This document shows positions 1-5,100 of a stretch of 5,100 bases of DNA, in pieces; position 1 is the stretch's first letter; each line of letters starts with the position of its first letter. The notes below the pieces were generated by a model. The model searched no databases. It was not told the origin of the DNA and was given only the letters and a program-made list of their open reading frames with translations. The stretch covers positions 1,162-6,261 of the forward strand of contig PMAL01000016.1 in the NCBI GenBank assembly GCA_003152555.1, written 5' to 3'. The stretch is from Acidimicrobiaceae bacterium (GTDB lineage Bacteria > Actinomycetota > Acidimicrobiia > Acidimicrobiales > RAAP-2). A program made the position numbers and the translations under genes.

Positions 1-480
1 GATCACGGGCTGACCGTGCCGCTCTCGCTCATGTTCGGTCAGCCGGAAGCGTGGCCCGTCAAAGTCGTGCCCATCGCGGTCAACGTGATTCAATTTCCGC
101 CGCCCACCGGAGAACGGTGCTTCAAGCTCGGCCAAGCCATACGAAGGGCCGTCGCGAGTTACGACGAGGATCTCAACGTGCAGGTGTGGGGAACGGGTGG
201 CATGAGCCACCAATTGCAGGGTCCGCGCGCGGGGCTCATCAACCAGGTCTTCGACAACTCGTTTCTTGACAACATGGTCGACAATCCCGATGACCTGCGC
301 AAGATCCCGCACATCGAATACCTGCGCGAGTCCGGATCCGAAGGCATTGAGTTGGTGATGTGGCTCATCATGCGCGGCGCGCTCGGCGACGCGGTGGAGT
401 TACTGCACCGCTTCTACCATGTGCCCGCGTCGAACACGGCCGTTGGCCACATGGTCCTAAAGCCCGTCGCGACGAAGTAG
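1..480 (+). CDS. ligB: Protocatechuate 4,5-dioxygenase, beta (catalytic) subunit, 3' part only
   Basis: This is the C-terminal 159 residues of a class III (LigB-type) extradiol dioxygenase; the reading frame is open to the left edge, so the start is missing. The enzyme uses non-heme Fe(II) to open the protocatechuate ring between C4 and C5, giving 4-carboxy-2-hydroxymuconate-6-semialdehyde in the cytoplasm. Visible family signatures are DHG at the very start, GTGGMSHQLQGPRAGLIN at fragment residues 64-81, GSEGIELVMWLIMRGA at 112-127 and HVPASNTAVGH near the end. Counting with the LigAB numbering as I recall it, the GGMSH histidine falls at 195 (catalytic base) and the glutamate of GIEL at 242 (iron ligand). 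The first DHG histidine falls at 127 and the serine of VPASN at 269 (substrate contacts). The iron ligands near 12 and 61 lie outside the window. About 125 N-terminal residues should be missing. The alpha subunit gene is expected upstream, and ligC follows after 7 bases, which suggests one operon. Confidence 0.93.
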   Translation, partial: DHGLTVPLSLMFGQPEAWPVKVVPIAVNVIQFPPPTGERCFKLGQAIRRAVASYDEDLNVQVWGTGGMSHQLQGPRAGLINQVFDNSFLDNMVDNPDDLRKIPHIEYLRESGSEGIELVMWLIMRGALGDAVELLHRFYHVPASNTAVGHMVLKPVATK

Positions 481-487
481 CGGACGA

Positions 488-1444
488 ATGCGTATCGCGG
501 TTGCCGGCGCTGGCGCTTTTGGCATCAAGCACTTGGACGCACTCGCTCAAATCGACGACGTCGAAGTGGTCTCGATTGTTTCGCGCACGCTCGAGCAGGC
601 CCAATCCGTCGCACAGATCTACGGCGCCGAACAGGCCACCACCAACCTCCAGGACGCCCTCGATCGTACGGACGTCGACGCCGTCATTTTGTCCACGCCC
701 ACCCAACTACACGCCGACCAATCAATTGCCTGCCTGAAGGCCGGAAAGCACGTGCAGGTCGAGATACCGCTCGCCGACAACTGGACTGACGCGGTGCGGG
801 TGGCGCGCGCGGCCACTGAGACCGGCCTCATCTGCATGGTGGGCCACACTCGCCGGTTCAACCCCTCGCACCAGTGGATCCACAATCGCATCAACGACGG
901 CGCCATTTCCATTCAGCAGATGAATGTGCAGACGTATTTCTTCCGCCGCGAAAACAAGAACGCCTTGGGCAACCCTCGCAGTTGGACGGACAACCTGCTC
1001 TGGCACCACGCGGCACACACGGTCGACCTCTTTGCCTACCAGTGCGCGGAAAAGATCGCGGGCGCCAACGCCATGGCGGGTCCCGTGCACCCGGTGCTCG
1101 GCATACCCATGGACATGTCCATCCAACTCAAGAGTCAATCGGGCAAGATCTGCACGCTGTCGCTGAGCTTTAACAACGAAGGTCCGTTGGGCACATTCTT
1201 TCGTTACATCTGCGACAACGGCACCTACATCGCGCGTTACGATGACCTCTTCACGGGCAACGACGAACAGATCGACGTCTCCAAGGTGGCCGTATCAATG
1301 GATGGCATTGAACTCCAGGACCGAGAATTTGTGCGGGCCATCAAAGAAGGTGACGAGCCGAACTCGTCAATCATGTCCGTGCTGCACTGTTACGAGGTCC
1401 TCAGCCGACTCCAAATTCAACTCGACCAACAGGCGGACCGCTAG
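488..1444 (+). CDS. ligC: 4-carboxy-2-hydroxymuconate-6-semialdehyde dehydrogenase (Gfo/Idh/MocA family)
   Basis: This 318-residue protein oxidises the ring-cleavage product of LigAB, as its cyclic hemiacetal, to 2-pyrone-4,6-dicarboxylate with NADP(+). That is the second step of the protocatechuate 4,5-cleavage pathway. The N-terminal Rossmann fold starts at residue 1 and has the dinucleotide motif GAGAFG at 7-12. The Gfo/Idh/MocA core follows at about 88-96 as HVQVEIPLA; the usual EKP reads EIP, which matches LigC as I remember it and is not damage. LigC-like blocks follow: CMVGHTRRFNPSHQ (116-129), SWTDNLLWHHAAHTVDLF (165-182, with H173, H174 and H177), and further on FFRYICDNGT and ELQDREF. 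Length matches the family (about 315). The ATG at 488 places the glycine motif at the expected depth. No strong ribosome site is visible, so translation is probably coupled to ligB, whose stop is 7 bases upstream. The gene ends facing the TetR gene, and no other pathway gene follows. Confidence 0.95.
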   Translation: MRIAVAGAGAFGIKHLDALAQIDDVEVVSIVSRTLEQAQSVAQIYGAEQATTNLQDALDRTDVDAVILSTPTQLHADQSIACLKAGKHVQVEIPLADNWTDAVRVARAATETGLICMVGHTRRFNPSHQWIHNRINDGAISIQQMNVQTYFFRRENKNALGNPRSWTDNLLWHHAAHTVDLFAYQCAEKIAGANAMAGPVHPVLGIPMDMSIQLKSQSGKICTLSLSFNNEGPLGTFFRYICDNGTYIARYDDLFTGNDEQIDVSKVAVSMDGIELQDREFVRAIKEGDEPNSSIMSVLHCYEVLSRLQIQLDQQADR

Positions 1445-1462
1445 CCTCGCGCCACTTCTGTC

Positions 1463-2125
1463 CTACGACGGAGCGCTGGTGAGGTACTGGACCACCACGT
1501 CGCCGATCATCTGGCGGTACTTCTCGCGACGGCTCGGCTCCACCAGGTCGCGGCCGAAATTCGCGGCGAAGGTGTAGTGGTTGTTGATGCGAAAGAAACA
1601 GAAGGAACTGATGAGCATGTGCACGTCGAAGACGTCGATCTCGCGACGAAATACACCTTCGGCTTCGCCGCGTTCGAGGGCCTGCTGGAGCATCTTGATA
1701 ACTGGTCGATCGAGTCCGGGAAAAGCGCTGGCCGCGTTGATGTACTGCGCCCGGTGCATGTTTTCGAGGCTCACCAATCGACTGAACGTGGGGTTGGCCT
1801 CGTGGCGATCAAACGTGAGCTCGGCCAGTTTGCGCACGGCCGCTACCGGATCAAGATTGTCCACGTCGACACTTTGTTCGGTAATGCGAATGGCTTCGTA
1901 CGACTTCTCCAAGCACGCGATGTAGAGGCGTTCCTTGGAACCGAAGTAGTAGTAGATCATCCGTTTCGTGGTTCGCGTCAGGTCGGCGATCTCGTCCACC
2001 CGCGCGCCGGCGAAACCGCGATCGGCGAATTCCTGGGTGGCGACGGCAAGGATCTCGAGCTTCGTGCGTTCGGGATCACGCTGGCGCCCCTCACGACTCA
2101 CCGGCTTCTCCCGCTCAACCGTCAT
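1463..2125 (-). CDS. TetR/AcrR-family transcriptional regulator, probably of an aromatic-catabolism type
   Basis: This 220-residue protein has a TetR-type DNA-binding domain at about residues 19-66. A first helix runs from T21 to about R36 and ends in EFADRGFAG. The helix-turn-helix spans V43-F61 (VDEIADLTRTTKRMIYYYFG), followed by SKERLY. The rest (about 75-220) is an all-helical ligand-binding and dimer domain with the blocks NPTFSRLVSLENMHRAQYI (111-129) and VHMLISSFCFFRINNHYTFA (168-187). These resemble TetR proteins with a NicS-like C-terminal domain, a group often found beside aromatic or heterocycle degradation genes (recalled, not searched). Such proteins usually repress and are released by a pathway metabolite; the ligand here cannot be read. 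The gene faces ligC with 18 bases between the stops and lies 174 bases downstream of the flavoenzyme gene on the same strand. A good ribosome site supports the ATG at 2125. Confidence 0.9.
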   Translation of the reverse strand: MTVEREKPVSREGRQRDPERTKLEILAVATQEFADRGFAGARVDEIADLTRTTKRMIYYYFGSKERLYIACLEKSYEAIRITEQSVDVDNLDPVAAVRKLAELTFDRHEANPTFSRLVSLENMHRAQYINAASAFPGLDRPVIKMLQQALERGEAEGVFRREIDVFDVHMLISSFCFFRINNHYTFAANFGRDLVEPSRREKYRQMIGDVVVQYLTSAPS

Positions 2126-2299
2126 CTCTCCAACCTCACTACTCGACGCGCTTAGAAACTCACCTTATTCGAATCAGTAGTACCGTCCCGACGTAGAACC
2201 CGATGGCTCCTCGAACTGCCCGAGTGCGTGTGACGACCATCAAGAATTGATATGGATTCAAACGAGCCATCATCTCATCTCCTATGCAGACGCTCCGCC
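2126..2299. other. Gene-free spacer between the flavoenzyme stop and the TetR start
   Basis: This 174-base spacer is somewhat richer in A/T than the flanking genes. At this length it probably carries the promoter and operator of the TetR gene, but I could not fix convincing -35 and -10 boxes. The clearest symmetric element is ATTCGAAT at 2167-2174, an 8-base perfect palindrome 41 bases upstream of the TetR start codon. That is a plausible position for an autoregulatory operator, though short for a TetR site. No hairpin followed by a T run is visible on the minus strand after the flavoenzyme stop, so read-through from that gene into the TetR gene is possible. Confidence 0.4.
2132..2137 (-). 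promoter_or_regulatory. Ribosome binding site of the TetR gene
   Basis: On the minus strand the sequence reads GAGGTT, then 6 bases (GGAGAG), then ATG. This is a strong Shine-Dalgarno match at normal spacing and supports the start at 2125. The second purine run GGAG lies too close to the ATG to be the main site. Confidence 0.7.
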
Positions 2300-4258
2300 C
2301 TATAGTGCACTCGCCACCACGAGGCCCTCAAGCACTGCCTCTTCGACGCTTCGTGGCGACAGGCAGTCGCCCACGCCGACGACCTCACGGCCGAGCGTCG
2401 CGAGTTCGCTCAGCAGGCTCGACGACGATTCGTGACCGCAGGCGAGTACCAATCCTGACACCTGATTGATCATGATGGGCTCGTCGGTCAGCACGTGCTG
2501 AAGGTACACCGTGTCGTCATCGACCCCAAAGAGACGCACGAGTGGCATTACCTCAATTCGTTCGCGCTGGAGCGCGGCGAGCTGGGCGTCACGCACGTAC
2601 TGCTGCAATGATTCACCAGCGGCGTAGCCGTTGACGCAGAGCGTCACGCGATGACCCTTCTGTGCCAGGGTCCGAGCGACGCCAATGCCGACCCAGTCGC
2701 CCTTCCAGTCGACGACCACGACGTGGCCCGGTGGAAGCGGCGCGCCGCGCAGAGCCTGCCACGCATCAAGCACGATTGGTTCACCCATCACTTCAACGGG
2801 CGGCCGATACGGGCGTGCGCCGGTTGCGACCACCACCACGTCCGCGACGCTGGCGCGAAGTAGTTCCACGTCTACCACGGTGTTGGTAACAATGTTCACT
2901 CCGGCACGCCCGGCTTCCCGCTCGAGGTTGATGGCGGCGCCACCGAACTCCTCGCGCCCGGGCAACATCTGCGCCAACAGAATTTGTCCTCCGAGGTGGC
3001 CAGCAGCTTCGAACAGCGTGACGTCATGACCGCGCTCGGCGGCGACGGCGGCGGCCTTCATGCCCGCGGGCCCGCCACCGACCACCACCACGCGACGCGG
3101 TTGGGCCGTACGGATGCGCTGGGCGTACTTGATCTCTCGTCCAGTTTCGGGATGCTGGATGCACGAGATCGCAAACCCCATGTGGAAGTGCCCGATGCAC
3201 GCTTGATTGCACGCGATGCAGGCGCGGATTTCGTCACTCCGATTGGTAGCCGAGAGATTGGGCATCTCCGGATCGCAGATGAGCGCTCGGGTCATGACGC
3301 AGGCGTCGGCGTCGCCGTTGGCAAGTATCCGCTCGGCCTCCTGGGGCTGGTTGATCCTTCCTGCGACAAATACCGGCACGCCCACGGCCGCTTTCATGCG
3401 CGCCGAGAGCGGCGCGGTGTAACCGTTGGCGTAGTGCATCTCGGGAGCAATGTGTCCCGAACTCATCAGAGCGGCCGACGTTCCAGTTGTCACGCTGACG
3501 TAGTCAATGAGCCCTTCGTGGTCGAGTTGGGATGTCGCTTCAAGAGCAATATCCTCGTCGAGCCCCGTTGGGTCGTGCTCGTTAAGTGAGATTCGCAGCC
3601 CCACAACAAAGTCGTCGGACACCAAGTCGCGGACGGCCTCAAGCACACGCTGTATGAAGCGCAAGCGATTCTCTGGCGTGCGGCCATATTCATCTTCTCG
3701 GAGATTGAGAAATGGATTCAAGAACTGGGCCGGCAAGTAACCGTGGCTCGCAACGATCTCCACACCGTCTAACCCAGCCCTCTGTAAGCGCAACGCAGCG
3801 TGCGCGTAACCGTCAATGATCTCGTCAATCTCAGAAATTTGCAGGGCGCGGGGCATTACTCGAAAACGCTCATTGGGCACCGCCGAAGGAGCGAGGGCCA
3901 CTGGACTCGAACCATCCTGGGATTCCATGACCTCGCGACCAGGATGAAAGAGCTGGCCAAAAATCTTGGTCCCGCTCTGGTGCACGACGGACGCGAGTTT
4001 CGCGTAACCCTCAATGCACGAATCGTCAATGGCCATCAAGATGTGCGAGGTGTAGCGCGCGCTTTCGTGTACGCCGGCGACTTGGACGATGATGAGGCCC
4101 ACCCCGCCCTCGGCGCGGGCTCGGTGGTAGGCAATCAGTTGTTCACTGACCTCTCCGTGATTAACCATCACGGTGTCGTGACCGGAAGAAACAATCCGAT
4201 TCTTGATGGTGCATGAACCCATGGTCAGAGGACTGAAGAGGCGTGTGTAACTCACCAT
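2300..4258 (-). CDS. FMN/4Fe-4S/FAD oxidoreductase of the old-yellow-enzyme / TMADH / 2,4-dienoyl-CoA reductase class
   Basis: This is a 652-residue three-part cytoplasmic flavoenzyme. Residues 1-340 form an OYE-type FMN TIM barrel, with LFSPLTMGSCTIKNRIV at 7-23, GQLFHPGRE at 101-109, SHGYLPAQFLNP at 171-182 and YGRTPENRLRF at 191-201. H172 and Y174 lie where TMADH has its active-site His and Tyr. C347, C350, C354 and C366 (C-x2-C-x3-C-x11-C) should bind a 4Fe-4S cluster. An FAD-type Rossmann fold starts at 389 with GGGPAG (394-399), and ATG (478-480) and GVGD (628-631) complete the flavin site. The second nucleotide fold (513-544) lacks GxGxxG and reads DWKGDWVGIG, a degenerate form that I associate with TMADH-like members. 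The barrel lacks the cysteine that tethers FMN in TMADH. Relatives include enoate and dienoyl-CoA reductases and N-demethylases; the substrate here is unknown. I chose the ATG at 4258 over a GTG at 4336 because the family begins at xxYxxLFSPL and a good ribosome site precedes the ATG. Confidence 0.92.
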   Translation of the reverse strand: MVSYTRLFSPLTMGSCTIKNRIVSSGHDTVMVNHGEVSEQLIAYHRARAEGGVGLIIVQVAGVHESARYTSHILMAIDDSCIEGYAKLASVVHQSGTKIFGQLFHPGREVMESQDGSSPVALAPSAVPNERFRVMPRALQISEIDEIIDGYAHAALRLQRAGLDGVEIVASHGYLPAQFLNPFLNLREDEYGRTPENRLRFIQRVLEAVRDLVSDDFVVGLRISLNEHDPTGLDEDIALEATSQLDHEGLIDYVSVTTGTSAALMSSGHIAPEMHYANGYTAPLSARMKAAVGVPVFVAGRINQPQEAERILANGDADACVMTRALICDPEMPNLSATNRSDEIRACIACNQACIGHFHMGFAISCIQHPETGREIKYAQRIRTAQPRRVVVVGGGPAGMKAAAVAAERGHDVTLFEAAGHLGGQILLAQMLPGREEFGGAAINLEREAGRAGVNIVTNTVVDVELLRASVADVVVVATGARPYRPPVEVMGEPIVLDAWQALRGAPLPPGHVVVVDWKGDWVGIGVARTLAQKGHRVTLCVNGYAAGESLQQYVRDAQLAALQRERIEVMPLVRLFGVDDDTVYLQHVLTDEPIMINQVSGLVLACGHESSSSLLSELATLGREVVGVGDCLSPRSVEEAVLEGLVVASAL

Positions 4259-4266
4259 GAACGTCT

Positions 4267-4273
4267 CTCCCTT
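4267..4273 (-). promoter_or_regulatory. Ribosome binding site that fixes the flavoenzyme start
   Basis: The minus strand reads AAGGGAG followed by 8 bases and then the ATG at 4258. This good Shine-Dalgarno match decides against the longer reading from GTG at 4336, whose 26 extra residues are basic and unlike the family's N terminus. Confidence 0.7.
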
Positions 4274-4468
4274 CGCTAACCCGTGTTTGTTCCTACCACC
4301 GATTCTGACGCTTTGGCGATGACCACTTGCCGTCACGGCCTTTCATCTCATTCAAGTCGAAAATACGCGATGTTCGGTTGACTCATTTGCGACGCCTCCG
4401 CGGCCCGCACTCGGCGACGCAACCTCGTCTCCCATGGCAATTAGCGTTAGCACATCGACGTGAGTAGC

Positions 4469-4474
4469 GGAGAG
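4469..4474 (+). promoter_or_regulatory. Ribosome binding site of the secreted-protein gene
   Basis: GGAGAG ends 5 bases before the ATG at 4480. It is a usable Shine-Dalgarno site and supports this start, which also gives an intact signal peptide. Confidence 0.6.
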
Positions 4475-4479
4475 CAACG

Positions 4480-4995
4480 ATGGAACTGCGTTTCATAATC
4501 TCAACACGAGTGCTGTACGCGGCTCTGCTTCTGTCTTCTACCAGCATGTTGCTTCAAGTTGACGCCGCTAATTCGTCCGCCGCAGGACCTCCGACAACGA
4601 CTCTGTGCAGCGTCGTCAACCCGGTCACGTCGCTTCGAGTCTCCAGGGGGATCCCCCTCAATCCCACGCACTTCACATTTCCTCGTCTGGTACTAGTGAA
4701 GAGAGAGTCTCCGACACGCAAAGTTGCCGAAGCGTTATGCAGGCTGCCGACGGCGCCATCAGGACCCATGAGCTGTCCAGCTGATTTTGGCTTCGATTAT
4801 CGACTCACGTTCACCGCGCCCGGTTACGACGTGGCCAACGTCCGGCTCGATCCGACAGGCTGCGAAGAGGTATCGGGACTCGGCGCGGTGAGGTGGGTCG
4901 AGCAAAGCCCTCAATTTTTTCAACTCCTTGGCGCAGCCATGCAACTAAAATACGTGACGCAATCGACGTTCAGGGGCACGATCGTAAACTCCTGA
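4480..4995 (+). CDS. Secreted four-cysteine protein of unknown function
   Basis: This 171-residue protein begins with a signal peptide: basic R4 and R10, a hydrophobic core from about V11 to V27, and a likely signal peptidase I cleavage after VDA (A29) or A30. There is no lipobox cysteine, so it is probably exported and free rather than a lipoprotein. The mature part has four cysteines at 43, 87, 99 and 128, enough for two disulfides. Recognisable blocks are CRLPTAPSGPMSCPADFGFDY (about 87-107), YRLTFTAPGYDV (107-118), LDPTGCEEVSGLGAVRW (123-139) and SPQFFQLLGAAMQL (143-156). I recall small actinobacterial hypothetical proteins with this same layout (CPAD..Y.L.F, then GC..V.G.G..RW, then SP.F...LG.A), but no known function. 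It is divergent from the flavoenzyme gene and probably not part of the catabolic unit. The coding call rests on the ribosome site, the signal peptide and this pattern. Confidence 0.75.
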   Translation: MELRFIISTRVLYAALLLSSTSMLLQVDAANSSAAGPPTTTLCSVVNPVTSLRVSRGIPLNPTHFTFPRLVLVKRESPTRKVAEALCRLPTAPSGPMSCPADFGFDYRLTFTAPGYDVANVRLDPTGCEEVSGLGAVRWVEQSPQFFQLLGAAMQLKYVTQSTFRGTIVNS

Positions 4996-5021
4996 GATTA
5001 AAGGATTGCAGATCGCAGTTT

Positions 5022-5093
5022 TGTATTCCGAATAGCTCGAGCCACGTACCCTTGTCCTCTATTTCCCACGCGTGGTCCATCACGTGGAATACA
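5022..5093. repeat. Nested short inverted repeats after the secreted-protein gene
   Basis: TGTATTCC at 5022-5029 is matched by its exact reverse complement GGAATACA at 5086-5093. Inside lie the perfect 10-base palindrome CCACGCGTGG at 5066-5075, a further CCACGT at 5042-5047 and its complement ACGTGG at 5082-5087. Several alternative stems are therefore possible. There is no T run after the outer arm, so a simple intrinsic terminator for the gene ending at 4995 is not supported. It may be a chance arrangement, an operator region, or part of a gene that runs off the right edge. Confidence 0.35.
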
Positions 5094-5100
5094 GCGCGAC

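Larger units (their letters stand above)
4259..4479. promoter_or_regulatory. Divergent promoter region between the flavoenzyme and the secreted-protein gene
   Basis: This 221-base spacer lies between two divergent genes and must hold, or contribute to, both promoters. Visible elements are the interrupted palindrome GCCGT-C-ACGGC at 4329-4339, about 70 bases upstream of the flavoenzyme ATG, and two direct copies of GCGACGC at 4389-4395 and 4414-4420. A TTGACT hexamer sits at 4378-4383 on the + strand, but no acceptable -10 box follows at 16-18 bases, so I do not call a promoter there. The palindrome is a candidate operator for the flavoenzyme gene; this is inference from position only. Confidence 0.45.

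Noticed and set aside
578..770. Loss of the catalytic lysine in LigC (EIP instead of EKP at residues 92-94)
   Set aside because: As I recall, characterised LigC proteins also have EIP here, so this is a family trait and not a defect.
1445..1462. A bidirectional terminator between ligC and the TetR gene
   Set aside because: Only 18 bases separate the two stops and they form no hairpin.
1577..2155. A long plus-strand open frame over the TetR gene
   Set aside because: It is the antisense shadow of the TetR coding sequence; the minus-strand product has a clear helix-turn-helix domain and the plus-strand one has no recognisable features.
2984..3589. A plus-strand open frame of about 200 codons over the flavoenzyme gene
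   Set aside because: It is antisense to the conserved barrel and cluster-binding region; its composition reflects GC-rich codon bias, not a protein family.
4259..4336. An N-terminal extension of the flavoenzyme from a GTG at 4336
   Set aside because: The 26 extra residues do not look like the family, and a strong AAGGGAG ribosome site stands just before the ATG at 4258.
4378..4383. TTGACT as a -35 box for the secreted-protein gene
   Set aside because: The bases 16-18 downstream are GC-rich and contain no acceptable -10 hexamer.

Overview
This window looks like part of a chromosomal aromatic-catabolism locus from a GC-rich bacterium. Codon third positions favour G/C and the genes are closely packed. 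The secreted protein at the right end resembles hypothetical proteins I associate with Actinobacteria, possibly Acidimicrobiia. That placement is tentative, because no rRNA or other marker gene is present.

Left block (1-1444, + strand): the 3' part of a protocatechuate 4,5-dioxygenase beta subunit gene (ligB) runs off the left edge. Seven bases later comes a complete 4-carboxy-2-hydroxymuconate-6-semialdehyde dehydrogenase gene (ligC). Together they convert protocatechuate to 2-pyrone-4,6-dicarboxylate by the meta (4,5) cleavage route. The alpha subunit gene (ligA) would be expected just upstream, outside the window. The later genes ligI, ligJ and ligK are not seen here.

Middle block (1463-4258, - strand): a TetR/AcrR-family regulator lies tail-to-tail with ligC, with 18 bases between the stop codons. 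Upstream of it on the same strand is a 652-residue iron-sulfur flavoenzyme of the old-yellow-enzyme / trimethylamine-dehydrogenase / 2,4-dienoyl-CoA-reductase class. Its substrate cannot be read from the sequence. The TetR protein is a plausible regulator of this flavoenzyme, of the lig genes, or of both.

Right block (4480-4995, + strand): a small secreted protein of unknown function with four cysteines is transcribed divergently from the flavoenzyme. It looks unrelated to the catabolic genes. The last 105 bases hold no confident gene, only nested short inverted repeats.

I see no CRISPR array, tRNA, rRNA, insertion sequence or phage gene. No clearly new multi-gene system stands out. The least explained items are the flavoenzyme's substrate and the TetR regulator's targets.
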